NCBI GenBank assembly: GCA_947480465.1
Contig: CANKCT010000062.1
Span: forward strand, 1-5,688
Direction of reading: 5' to 3'
DNA from: Actinomycetota bacterium
Lineage (GTDB): Bacteria; Actinomycetota; Actinomycetes; Nanopelagicales; Nanopelagicaceae
Length of the DNA stretch: 5,688 nt
Below the pieces are notes generated by a model. It saw nothing but the letters and a program-made list of their open reading frames with translations. It ran no database searches and was not told the origin of the DNA. Positions 1-5,688 of the stretch are shown piece after piece; positions within the stretch are counted from its first letter, which is position 1; the number at the start of each line of letters is the position of its first letter. The position numbers and the translations under genes were made by a program.

Positions 1-164
1 AACGTTGTCCCAATCTCTGCAATGTGTACAGCTACAGAAGCTACTGATGCAGTTGCTCCAAGAGTGAGCAGAAGCGTAGAACTTGAGAGACCAAATCCCA
101 TTCCTAAGGAACCGTCAATAAGTTGTGCTATCGATCCTGCGAGTGCAAACAACATCCAGTTCAT
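1..164 (-). CDS. TauE/SafE (TSUP) family sulfur-anion permease, N-terminal part
   Basis: Only the first 54 codons lie in the window; the gene continues past base 1. Translated from the ATG at 164-162 it begins MNWMLFALAGSIAQLIDG. The segment AQLIDGSLGMGFG (residues 13-25) followed by SSSTLLLTLGATASVASVAV and HIAEIGTT (residues 47-54) matches the first repeat of actinobacterial TauE/SafE membrane proteins, which are sulfite exporters or sulfur-anion transporters in the cytoplasmic membrane. Two hydrophobic helices are visible. The start codon overlaps the cysNC stop as ATGA, and no Shine-Dalgarno sequence precedes it, so it is probably translated by coupling to cysNC. Context suggests a role with sulfate, sulfite or another sulfur anion. 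Corynebacterial sulfate-assimilation operons also carry a TSUP-family gene, called cysZ there, at their end. Substrate and direction are inferred; family membership is fairly secure. Confidence 0.85.
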   Translation of the reverse strand, partial: MNWMLFALAGSIAQLIDGSLGMGFGLSSSTLLLTLGATASVASVAVHIAEIGTT

Positions 165-1984
165 AGGATTAATTTCAATAGTGCCTGGACATTTTCAGCA
201 ACTGCAAGTTTGCCGTCTAAAACAATATTTGGATTTGCTGGAACTTCATATTCCTGTCCGAGGCCGGTCAAGTTTGGGATTTCTCCAGTTGCTGCCTTCT
301 TATAAAGGCCCTTTGGATCTCGAGCTTGGCAAATTTCAATCGGCGTATCTACCCATGCTTCAAAAAATTCATTTTCATCGAAGAGGGATCGAGCCTGTTC
401 TCGGTCACCCTTGAATGGACTCACTAGTGCAACAATGACAAACAGTCCAGCGTCAACCATTAACTTCGCAATTTCTGAAGTTCGACGAACATTCTCAGCA
501 CGTTCCTCTGGAGTAAATCCTAAATCCTTGTTGATTCCCAAGCGAAGATTGTCACCATCAAGTACGTAGGAATGAATTCCTAAATTGAAAAGTTTCTTCT
601 CGAGCTCATTTGCGATTGTAGATTTTCCAGAACCGGAGAGCCCAGTGAGCCAAAGAACCCCGGGCTTTTGATGCTTCATTTGAGCACGTTCAGTCTTACC
701 AATTTCATAGTTATGGTGAGTGATGTTGCTGCCTCTGCGTAATACATGGTCAATCATTCCGGCGCCAACAGTGCGGTTTGAAGATCTATCAACGAGAACA
801 AAATTACCAAAGTCTCTCGATTGTTTGTATGGCAGTAAAGCCAAAGAAGTATCTGTGGCAATTTCGATTGAACCAATTTCGTTCATTGACAATGTTGTGG
901 CTGAATTATGCTCACCGCTATTTACTTCGATTTTATGTCTTATCTTGGTCACGATTGCGGGGGTAGTCGTGGTTCCGGCAATCAAAATGTATGAACGGCT
1001 ATGAATGAGTGGCTTCTCGTCTAGCCAAACAATATTTGCCACATATCGGTCACTCGAGATCAGCTCTTCGGAGGATTTAACAATTAAATCACCTCTAGTC
1101 GCATCAATTTCAGGGTCAAGAACAAGAGTGATTGCTGACTCATTCACGGCTATCTCTACATCGCCATTGAAAGTTACAATTCTTGATATTTTGGCGCTAA
1201 CACCACCTGGAAAGGTCTTTATTGAATCTCCAACCGCAAATTCACCATCATGAACCGTTCCTGATACTCCGCGGAAGTTCTCGGCCCTAGAAATGCTTTG
1301 AATCTGCAAGCGTGCGCCTCGATCTGCTGTTGAGTCCGGCACCCAATCTTGAATTGCTTGTATGAGAGTAGGACCTTTATACCAGTCCATAGCTTTACTT
1401 TTATCTACAACGTTATCTCCAGCTAATGCACTCATCGGTATCACTGTTGCGTTCTTGATTTCCAATCTATCCAGAGCATCTGAAATTTCAAGTGAGATAC
1501 TTTGGAAGATTGATTGCGAATAATCTTTGGCATCAAGTTTATTCACTGCAATAATCACGTGACTAACCCCCATCAAGGCACAGATTGTTAAATGCCTAAG
1601 TGTTTGTGTTCGAACACCTCTTGTGGCATCTACTAACACCAGAGCGATATCGGCTCGTGAAGCAGCTACTGCCATATTGCGTGTGTATTGTTCATGGCCA
1701 GGAGCATCCGAAATAATCAAACGTTTACCATTGAGCAAATTCATAGATCTATAAGCAACATCTATTGTTATTCCTTGTTCACGTTCGGCTTCAAGGCCAT
1801 CTGTGAGAAGAGAAAAGTCAATTTCACCGGCTGGAATAGTTGACCCACTTCGTCGAACTTTACGTGTGGCATCAATGGTGTCGTGAGGAACGCTATCTGT
1901 TTGAACTAAAAGCCTGCCAATTAAAGTGCTTTTTCCGTCGTCGACGCTGCCACAAGTTAATAAACGAATGATGGATTTGGTCAT
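161..1984 (-). CDS. cysNC: Bifunctional sulfate adenylyltransferase subunit 1 / adenylylsulfate kinase (CysN-CysC fusion)
   Basis: This 607-residue cytoplasmic fusion covers two steps of sulfate activation. The CysN part (about 1-412) is an elongation-factor-like GTPase that drives ATP sulfurylase together with CysD, making APS from sulfate and ATP. Visible GTPase motifs are the P-loop GSVDDGKS (12-19), GITID (71-75), DAPGH (93-97), NKLD (148-151) and SAL (185-187), followed by two beta-barrel-type domains (about 224-305 and 310-412). After a linker, the CysC part (about 441-607) is APS kinase, making PAPS. It shows P-loop GLSGSGKST (448-456), DGDN (476-479), SPF with the serine corresponding to the phosphorylatable serine of CysC (522-524), and DPKGLYKKA (556-564). 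All key motifs are present and length is normal for the fusion. The ATG overlaps the cysD stop by one base (TAATG), with GAGGG inside the end of cysD about 9 bases upstream as a good ribosome binding site. Its stop overlaps the next gene as ATGA. Confidence 0.97.
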   Translation of the reverse strand: MTKSIIRLLTCGSVDDGKSTLIGRLLVQTDSVPHDTIDATRKVRRSGSTIPAGEIDFSLLTDGLEAEREQGITIDVAYRSMNLLNGKRLIISDAPGHEQYTRNMAVAASRADIALVLVDATRGVRTQTLRHLTICALMGVSHVIIAVNKLDAKDYSQSIFQSISLEISDALDRLEIKNATVIPMSALAGDNVVDKSKAMDWYKGPTLIQAIQDWVPDSTADRGARLQIQSISRAENFRGVSGTVHDGEFAVGDSIKTFPGGVSAKISRIVTFNGDVEIAVNESAITLVLDPEIDATRGDLIVKSSEELISSDRYVANIVWLDEKPLIHSRSYILIAGTTTTPAIVTKIRHKIEVNSGEHNSATTLSMNEIGSIEIATDTSLALLPYKQSRDFGNFVLVDRSSNRTVGAGMIDHVLRRGSNITHHNYEIGKTERAQMKHQKPGVLWLTGLSGSGKSTIANELEKKLFNLGIHSYVLDGDNLRLGINKDLGFTPEERAENVRRTSEIAKLMVDAGLFVIVALVSPFKGDREQARSLFDENEFFEAWVDTPIEICQARDPKGLYKKAATGEIPNLTGLGQEYEVPANPNIVLDGKLAVAENVQALLKLIL

Positions 1985-2889
1985 TAGAAGTATCCCTCTG
2001 ACTTCTTTTTCTCCATAGAATCTTCATTTTCTCCATCGATTAGCCGTGTGGCGCGCTCACTTAATTTAACTTGGAGTACTTCTTCAACTATCTCAGTCAG
2101 AGTAGAAGCAATTGATTCGACGGCTGCAGTGAGTGGATAGCAGCCAAGCGTACGGAAGCGAACGGTTTTTAACTCAGGCTTTTCACTTTCCGATAACGGG
2201 AACCGGTCATCATCGACCATAATCAATTGGGTGCCACGATTTACAACTGGTCTAGGCTTCGCAAAGTAGAGGGGATTGACTTCGATTTTTTCACGATAGA
2301 TGTAGTTCCAGATATCGGCTTCGGTCCAGTCAGAAATCGGGAAAACTCTCATAGATTGACCTACATTGAGTCGGGTGTTGTAAGTTCTCCATAATTCAGG
2401 GCGCTGATTTCGAGGGTCCCAAATATGACCGGGTTCTCTAAGACTGAAAATTCTTTCTTTAGCACGACTTTTTTCTTCATCACGGCGCGATCCGCCGATT
2501 GCACCATCAAAACCATGTTTATCCAAAGCTTGACGAAGTGCCATTGTTTTCATTATGCGCGTGTATTCAGATACACCTGTTGTAAATGGATTTACGCCTG
2601 CATCAATCCCATCTTGATTAGAATGAACGATGAGATCTAAATTATTTTCCTGCACCACGGTATCTCGAAAAGAGAGCATCTCTTTGAACTTCCACTTTGT
2701 ATCAATATGCAGAAGTGGAAAAGGAATCGGTCCTGGAAAAAATGCTTTTTTGGCCAAATGTAAAAGGACTGACGAGTCCTTTCCAATGGAGTACATCATG
2801 ACCGGCTTGCGAAAGGTTGCAGCGGTTTCACGCAAAATCTCTATTGACTCGCTCTCTAGCGAATCAAGGATAGTTCCCGCACTTAGCAT
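1984..2889 (-). CDS. cysD: Sulfate adenylyltransferase subunit 2 (ATP sulfurylase catalytic subunit)
   Basis: This 301-residue protein is the catalytic subunit of the CysD/CysN ATP sulfurylase, which adenylates sulfate to APS in the cytoplasm. It belongs to the PAPS-reductase-like ATP pyrophosphatase fold. Visible signatures are the PP-loop SIGKDSS (34-40), [11 protein letters not shown] (61-71), [18 protein letters not shown] (132-149), [11 protein letters not shown] (184-194), RTLGCYPLT (246-254) and the conserved tail [11 protein letters not shown] (291-301). Length matches the family. The ATG at 2889 is the only plausible start, because an in-frame TAG lies five codons upstream. Homology to other CysD proteins begins around residue 11 (LESESI), which agrees with this start. 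It follows sulP by 23 bases and ends in a one-base overlap with cysNC, so the three are almost certainly one transcript. No good ribosome binding site sits directly before the start; a GAGGG lies about 20 bases upstream. Confidence 0.97.
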   Translation of the reverse strand: MLSAGTILDSLESESIEILRETAATFRKPVMMYSIGKDSSVLLHLAKKAFFPGPIPFPLLHIDTKWKFKEMLSFRDTVVQENNLDLIVHSNQDGIDAGVNPFTTGVSEYTRIMKTMALRQALDKHGFDGAIGGSRRDEEKSRAKERIFSLREPGHIWDPRNQRPELWRTYNTRLNVGQSMRVFPISDWTEADIWNYIYREKIEVNPLYFAKPRPVVNRGTQLIMVDDDRFPLSESEKPELKTVRFRTLGCYPLTAAVESIASTLTEIVEEVLQVKLSERATRLIDGENEDSMEKKKSEGYF

Positions 2890-2912
2890 TGGAGTATTTA
2901 ACTACATTTCCC

Positions 2913-4157
2913 TCAATTAGTTTTCAAAAACTGTCCCAAAACTAGGTGCAAGATAATGCCTATTGCCAACCCCCAGATTAAATCAATTACAACTGTACTA
3001 ACCGCAGTTACTACCAGAGTAAAAGCTTCGGCCCTCGTAGTGCGTAAGGACTCAACAATTGAAGCGGGATTAAGAATTCGGTAGCTCGTACCAAGTAAGA
3101 GCCCAGCGATAACCGCAGTAGGAATTTGGCTAACCAACGGTGCAGCAATGAGCGCAAGGCTGAGAAGTATTAGAGAATGAAACATCGAGGCTAAACGACT
3201 TTTCGCGCGTGATCTGACATTGACACTTGATCGTGCGATTGCTCCAGTAGCAGGCATCCCACCAAACATGGATGCACCAATTGTTGCAAGACCTTGGCCA
3301 AAAAGCTCACGATTTGGTTCAAAATGTCTCTTCTCATGGGCCATGCCATCGGCGACTCGGGCAGAAAGAAGTGATTCAACTGCAGCCAAGAGTGCAATCC
3401 ATAATGCAGGTACAAGAAGGGACGTTAAATTATCAAAGATTGGTTTTTGAAACACACCTATGGAGCGTGGGATGTTTCCAATAGTTGCAACATCGATTGA
3501 AAGAGTTTTTACAATGAGTGTGACTAAAAGTAGGGCTATGAAGCTAGCAGGAATATGAAATTTGAATTTAAGTCTATTTCCAACCAGCGGCCAAGTGAAT
3601 TTGATTAACAAAGTTATTGCAACAAGAAATAATGACTTTATGTTGACACCTTGATCCACTGCATCTTTAACTGTATTCCAAGCAACGGTAAAGCTCTTTT
3701 CACCTTCGCCTTTTGCTATTCCAAATACAAGGGGGATTTGCTGTAGAGAAATTATCACTGCGATTCCGACTGTGAACCCTTCAACCACTGCCCAGGGAAC
3801 ACGATTGATAAATCCACCAAATTTGAAGATTGCCATGAGTATCACCATGACTCCGGCCATTAATCCCAGAACTGGAATTGCTGACGCGCCATATATTGTG
3901 ACAACCGGGATTAAGACAACCGTCATAGCGCCTGTTGGGCCACTGACTTGGTATTTGGATCCACCAAAGAGGGCAGCAATAAACCCGGCGATTATCGCGG
4001 TAGTTAATCCAGATGCAGCGCTTAATCCAGAGGTAATTCCAAAACCTATAGCTAGAGGAAGTGCCACAATTGCAACTGTTAGGCCAGCGAAGAAATCGGT
4101 TGTTACATCATGGGGAGTTCTTGAAAACTCGTTTTTATGTGGGAGGAAGTTGAACAT
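2913..4157 (-). CDS. SulP-family inorganic anion (probable sulfate) permease without STAS domain
   Basis: This 414-residue integral membrane protein is the first gene of the operon and probably imports sulfate for CysD/CysNC. SulP features seen are the TM1 region ALPLAIGFGITSGLSAASG (32-50), the TM3 motif SGPTGA (72-77), AAVESLLSARVADGM (258-272) and the segment FGQGLATIGASMFGGMPATG followed by AIARSSVNVRSRAKSRL (286-322). Hydrophobic segments fill most of the length. The protein stops at QFLKTN directly after the last helix. The C-terminal cytoplasmic STAS domain that most bacterial SulP proteins carry (total about 550 residues) is absent, and only 23 bases separate the stop from cysD, so no remnant can be hidden there. 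The frame is open further upstream to 4340, but that extension is polar, unlike SulP, and lies over the divergent MFS coding region, so ATG 4157 is chosen. No Shine-Dalgarno precedes it, so a leaderless start is possible. Sulfate as substrate is inferred from the operon; other SulP proteins carry bicarbonate, molybdate or dicarboxylates. Confidence 0.92.
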   Translation of the reverse strand: MFNFLPHKNEFSRTPHDVTTDFFAGLTVAIVALPLAIGFGITSGLSAASGLTTAIIAGFIAALFGGSKYQVSGPTGAMTVVLIPVVTIYGASAIPVLGLMAGVMVILMAIFKFGGFINRVPWAVVEGFTVGIAVIISLQQIPLVFGIAKGEGEKSFTVAWNTVKDAVDQGVNIKSLFLVAITLLIKFTWPLVGNRLKFKFHIPASFIALLLVTLIVKTLSIDVATIGNIPRSIGVFQKPIFDNLTSLLVPALWIALLAAVESLLSARVADGMAHEKRHFEPNRELFGQGLATIGASMFGGMPATGAIARSSVNVRSRAKSRLASMFHSLILLSLALIAAPLVSQIPTAVIAGLLLGTSYRILNPASIVESLRTTRAEAFTLVVTAVSTVVIDLIWGLAIGIILHLVLGQFLKTN

Positions 4158-4209
4158 ACTGCAATAGAAGCAGACTATTCGGTGCTTGTCAGTTATCGTT
4201 ATCTCTCTG
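4158..4209. promoter_or_regulatory. Divergent intergenic region holding promoters of the sulfate operon and the MFS gene
   Basis: This 52-base gap is the only space between the divergently transcribed sulP operon and MFS gene, so both promoters should lie in or near it. It holds a tandem repeat GTTATCGTTATC (4192-4203). Neither start has a recognisable Shine-Dalgarno sequence, so either mRNA could be leaderless. On the plus strand TATCGT (4194-4199) fits a loose -10 pattern and would place transcription start within a few bases of the MFS ATG, but no good -35 partner is seen. No clear regulator binding palindrome is visible. The role is inferred from layout. Confidence 0.5.
4164..4192 (-). 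promoter_or_regulatory. Candidate promoter for the sulP-cysD-cysNC-tauE operon
   Basis: Reading the minus strand, CTGACA (4192-4187) matches five of six bases of a housekeeping -35 box. After 17 bases comes TTCTAT (4169-4164), a weak -10 box matching three of six. Transcription would then start at about the A of the sulP ATG (4157), giving a leaderless mRNA, which fits the missing ribosome binding site. An alternative -10 is TAGTCT (4177-4172), but it has no -35 at proper spacing. The call rests on weak sequence matches plus position. Confidence 0.25.
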
Positions 4210-5405
4210 ATGACTACCGATTTAATGCAAACCGCAATTCGCGCTCGAAATGGATTATGGGCAGTCTTTTTCTTCATGGGTGTTGTCTCGATGGCCTGGG
4301 TCGCCCGTATTCCTGAAATCAGAGATGCCAACGGTCTCAATAATGGTCAGCTTGGTTTAATCCTTTGTCCAGCACGATTGGCGCAGTTATTGGCGCACAG
4401 TTGGCCGGACGTTTGATTCATACCTACGGGACTAAGCCAGTAGTACGAGTCGCCTCAATAATTATGCCTATTGGTTTAGTTTTCATGGGGGCATCAACGT
4501 CACCATTAACATTAATTGTAGGTTTATTTGTGATGGGACTTGGATATTCGAGTATGGATATCGCATCTAATACCCAAGCCGTTGCAATTGAAAATCTCTT
4601 AGGAAAACGCGTGATGTCCTCATTTCATGCGTTGTGGTCTTCAGGTGCTTTTGTAACCACGGTTTTAGGAGGCGCAATCGCCAAGCATGTTTCTCCGCGG
4701 GATAATTTAGTTGGAGTTGGTATTGCATCAATCTTTTTATTTATACCCTCGATAATGAACTTACTGCCACCTCATTTAGATGATCACAACGGTGGTGAAG
4801 AAGATACACAAGCCAAGATACCTTTATTTGGCAAAAGTGTTTTACCTTTATGGGGAATGGGTATTGGACTTCTTGGCGGTTTAATCGCAGAAGGTGCAGC
4901 TAGTGACTGGGGAGCAATTTTGCTTCGCGATGATATGGGATTTGGTAAAGGTGTTAATGCATCTGCCTTTGCAACCTTTTCTCTGGCCATGATAACTTCA
5001 CGTTTTCTTGGAGACAGGGCACTCGATTATTTCGGTCCACGAAAAACCGTTCAATTAGGTGGATATTTAGGGAGTTTGGGTTTAGCTCTTGGTATTTCCA
5101 TTGGAGTGCCTCTTTCAAATTCACATCCGCTTCCAGCGCTAATTATTGTCAATATCGGCTTTGCATTTGCGGGCTTAGGAATTGGTCCAATGTTTCCAGC
5201 TTACATTTTGGCGGCCTCTCAGATTCCAGGCGTGGCATCTTCTGTAGCAATTGCTCGCGTGGGAGTAATTGGATTAGCTGGTTATTTCATTGGCCCATCA
5301 TTAACGGGTGCAATCGCCCAATTGACGTCGCTACCAATCGCTATGTCTTATCCAATCTTGATGTTACTTCTTGCCGGATATCAATCTCATGTGATTAAAA
5401 AGTGA
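4210..5405 (+). CDS. MFS transporter (YbjJ-like), reading frame broken by a one-base shift
   Basis: This is a 12-helix major facilitator superfamily transporter of the cytoplasmic membrane; its substrate is unknown. The first 52 codons (4210-4365) encode RARNGLWAVFFFMGVVSMAW then VARIPEIRDANGLNNGQLGLIL, the usual N-terminus of this family. The frame then runs into unrelated residues and stops at 4414-4416. The rest of the protein continues in the next frame from TTG at 4365 for 346 residues, beginning SSTIGAVIGAQLAGRLIH. Adding one T to the run at 4364-4366 gives a continuous 398-residue protein with 12 hydrophobic segments and normal family length. Restored-protein landmarks are MDIASNTQAVAIE (116-128), SSFHALWSSGA (137-147), AEGAASDWGAILLRD (227-241), RFLGDRALDYFG (265-276) and GPMFP (326-330). 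ATG 4210 is the first ATG of the frame; TTG 4186 or ATG 4225 are alternatives. It may be a recent pseudogene or a sequence error. It diverges from sulP and ends before a strong terminator, so it is probably transcribed alone. Confidence 0.85.
4362..4367 (+). other. Frameshift point in the MFS gene (CCTTTG)
   Basis: Codon CTT (4363-4365) is the last one that encodes family-like sequence in the upstream frame, and TTG (4365-4367) is the first in the downstream frame, so base 4365 would have to be read twice. CCTTTTG in place of CCTTTG would join them as GLILLSSTIGAVIG with no gap. The site is not a usual slippery heptamer: shifting the CTT tRNA back one base would put it on CCT with a middle-base mismatch. 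Programmed frameshifting is therefore unlikely. A lost T in the gene or in the assembly explains it better. Confidence 0.8.
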
Positions 5406-5410
5406 CTGAC

Positions 5411-5454
5411 AAATAGAAAAGCCCTGCAGATTATTCCGCAGGGCTTTTCTATTT
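5411..5454. terminator. Bidirectional intrinsic terminator between convergent MFS and DoxX-family genes
   Basis: A perfect 17-bp inverted repeat has its left arm AAATAGAAAAGCCCTGC at 5411-5427 and its right arm GCAGGGCTTTTCTATTT at 5438-5454, separated by a 10-base loop. The inner stem is GC-rich (GCCCTGC/GCAGGGC). It is flanked by AAAA on the left and TTTT on the right, so it forms a hairpin plus U tract when read from either strand. It starts 5 bases after the MFS stop and ends 5 bases before the stop of the convergent DoxX-family gene, as expected for a shared terminator. Confidence 0.93.
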
Positions 5455-5459
5455 ACGAA

Positions 5460-5688
5460 TTAGAAGTTAAAGAAAACGCTCGTGATGCTTGGGCCAAATT
5501 CAGCACCTGCGCCAACGAGAGCGAAGATAATTAATGCAGCACCAGCAAGTGAAAGATCTTTGAAGAATCCGATGGTCTCATTTTGTTTAGCTGTTGCATC
5601 GGTTTCTTTCCAGAATGCGTGCATTAAGAATGCTGTTGGGATTAAGAAGAGAGCAATCAGAAGTGCACCAAGATCTGCATAGATTCCA
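5460..5688 (-). CDS. DoxX family membrane protein, C-terminal part
   Basis: The last 75 codons of a minus-strand gene that begins beyond the right edge; the stop is TAA at 5462-5460. The visible protein includes GALLIALFLIPTAFLMHAFW (7-26), then KETDATAKQNETIGFFKDLS (27-46) and LAGAALIIFALVGAGAEFGP (47-66). A hydrophobic helix ending in HAFW, a short polar loop, then FFKDLSLAGAALIIFA match the C-terminal half of DoxX-family proteins, which usually have four helices and about 130-180 residues. DoxX proteins are membrane partners in redox processes; the name comes from the archaeal thiosulfate:quinone oxidoreductase subunit, and a mycobacterial homologue takes part in oxidative-stress resistance. 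The role here is unknown. It converges on the MFS gene and shares its terminator, so it is not part of the sulfate operon. The family call comes from motif recognition on a partial protein. Confidence 0.78.
   Translation of the reverse strand, partial: GIYADLGALLIALFLIPTAFLMHAFWKETDATAKQNETIGFFKDLSLAGAALIIFALVGAGAEFGPSITSVFFNF

Noticed and set aside
22..414. Plus-strand open frame of 130 codons
   Set aside because: It lies antisense to the end of cysNC and the start of the TauE/SafE gene, both of which have clear family motifs; its own translation resembles no family I know.
2890..2912. Sulfur-responsive riboswitch or leader before cysD
   Set aside because: Only 23 bases separate sulP and cysD, too short for any known riboswitch, and no hairpin is visible.
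3772..4167. Plus-strand open frame of 131 codons
   Set aside because: It is antisense to the conserved N-terminal half of SulP and shows proline- and isoleucine-rich sequence typical of an antisense shadow of a membrane protein.
4158..4340. N-terminal extension of the SulP frame to 4340
   Set aside because: The extra 61 residues are polar and unlike SulP N-termini, and they are antisense to the MFS coding sequence. ATG 4157 gives a typical SulP start.
4359..4370. Programmed -1 ribosomal frameshifting in the MFS gene
   Set aside because: No X-XXY-YYZ slippery heptamer is present, re-pairing of the CTT tRNA on CCT would be mismatched, and MFS genes are not known for recoding. A lost base is simpler.
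4784..4990. Minus-strand open frame of 68 codons inside the MFS gene
   Set aside because: It is antisense to well-conserved MFS motifs, including AEGAASDWGAILLRD; there is no sign of an independent gene.
5482..5682. Plus-strand open frame of 66 codons at the right end
   Set aside because: It is antisense to the DoxX-family C-terminus, which has recognisable family sequence and a terminator placed correctly for the minus strand.

Overview
The window carries an inorganic-sulfate uptake and activation operon on the minus strand. It is flanked by a divergent MFS transporter gene on the plus strand and by the tail of a DoxX-family gene. Coding density is very high: junctions are a few bases to about 50 bases, and no gene-free stretch exceeds 60 bases. 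No RNA gene, CRISPR array, insertion sequence or attachment site is visible.

The base composition is somewhat AT-rich by eye. The proteins nevertheless look actinobacterial: a CysN-CysC fusion, a TauE/SafE protein of the 'AQLIDGSLGMGFG' type, and a YbjJ-like MFS protein. With the compact layout and the weak or absent Shine-Dalgarno sites at several starts, this suggests a low-GC, compact-genome actinobacterium, for example a freshwater planktonic lineage such as the Nanopelagicales. The lineage is an inference and cannot be proved from this sequence.

The minus-strand operon reads right to left. It starts with a SulP-family anion permease lacking the usual C-terminal STAS domain (4157-2913). 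Next are CysD, the ATP sulfurylase catalytic subunit (2889-1984), and CysNC, the ATP sulfurylase GTPase subunit fused to APS kinase (1984-161). Last is a TauE/SafE permease that runs off the left edge (164-1). The junctions are a 23-base gap, a 1-base overlap (TAATG) and a 4-base overlap (ATGA), so the genes are very probably co-transcribed and partly translationally coupled. Together they would import sulfate, adenylate it to APS using ATP and GTP hydrolysis, and phosphorylate APS to PAPS. The terminal TauE/SafE protein may move sulfite, sulfate or another sulfur anion. No APS/PAPS reductase, sulfite reductase or sulfotransferase lies in the window, so the fate of PAPS is not visible here.

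A 52-base divergent intergenic region (4158-4209) separates the operon from a 12-helix MFS gene (4210-5405). The MFS frame is broken near base 4365 by what looks like the loss of one T from a short T run. One added T restores a 398-residue protein of normal family length. A perfect 17-bp inverted repeat with A and T tracts (5411-5454) lies between the MFS gene and a convergent DoxX-family gene (5688-5460), and probably terminates both.

The genes themselves belong to known families. I found no convincing novel system. The points worth a second look are the STAS-less SulP, the MFS frameshift, the start-stop codon pair ahead of cysD, and the missing downstream sulfur-reduction genes.
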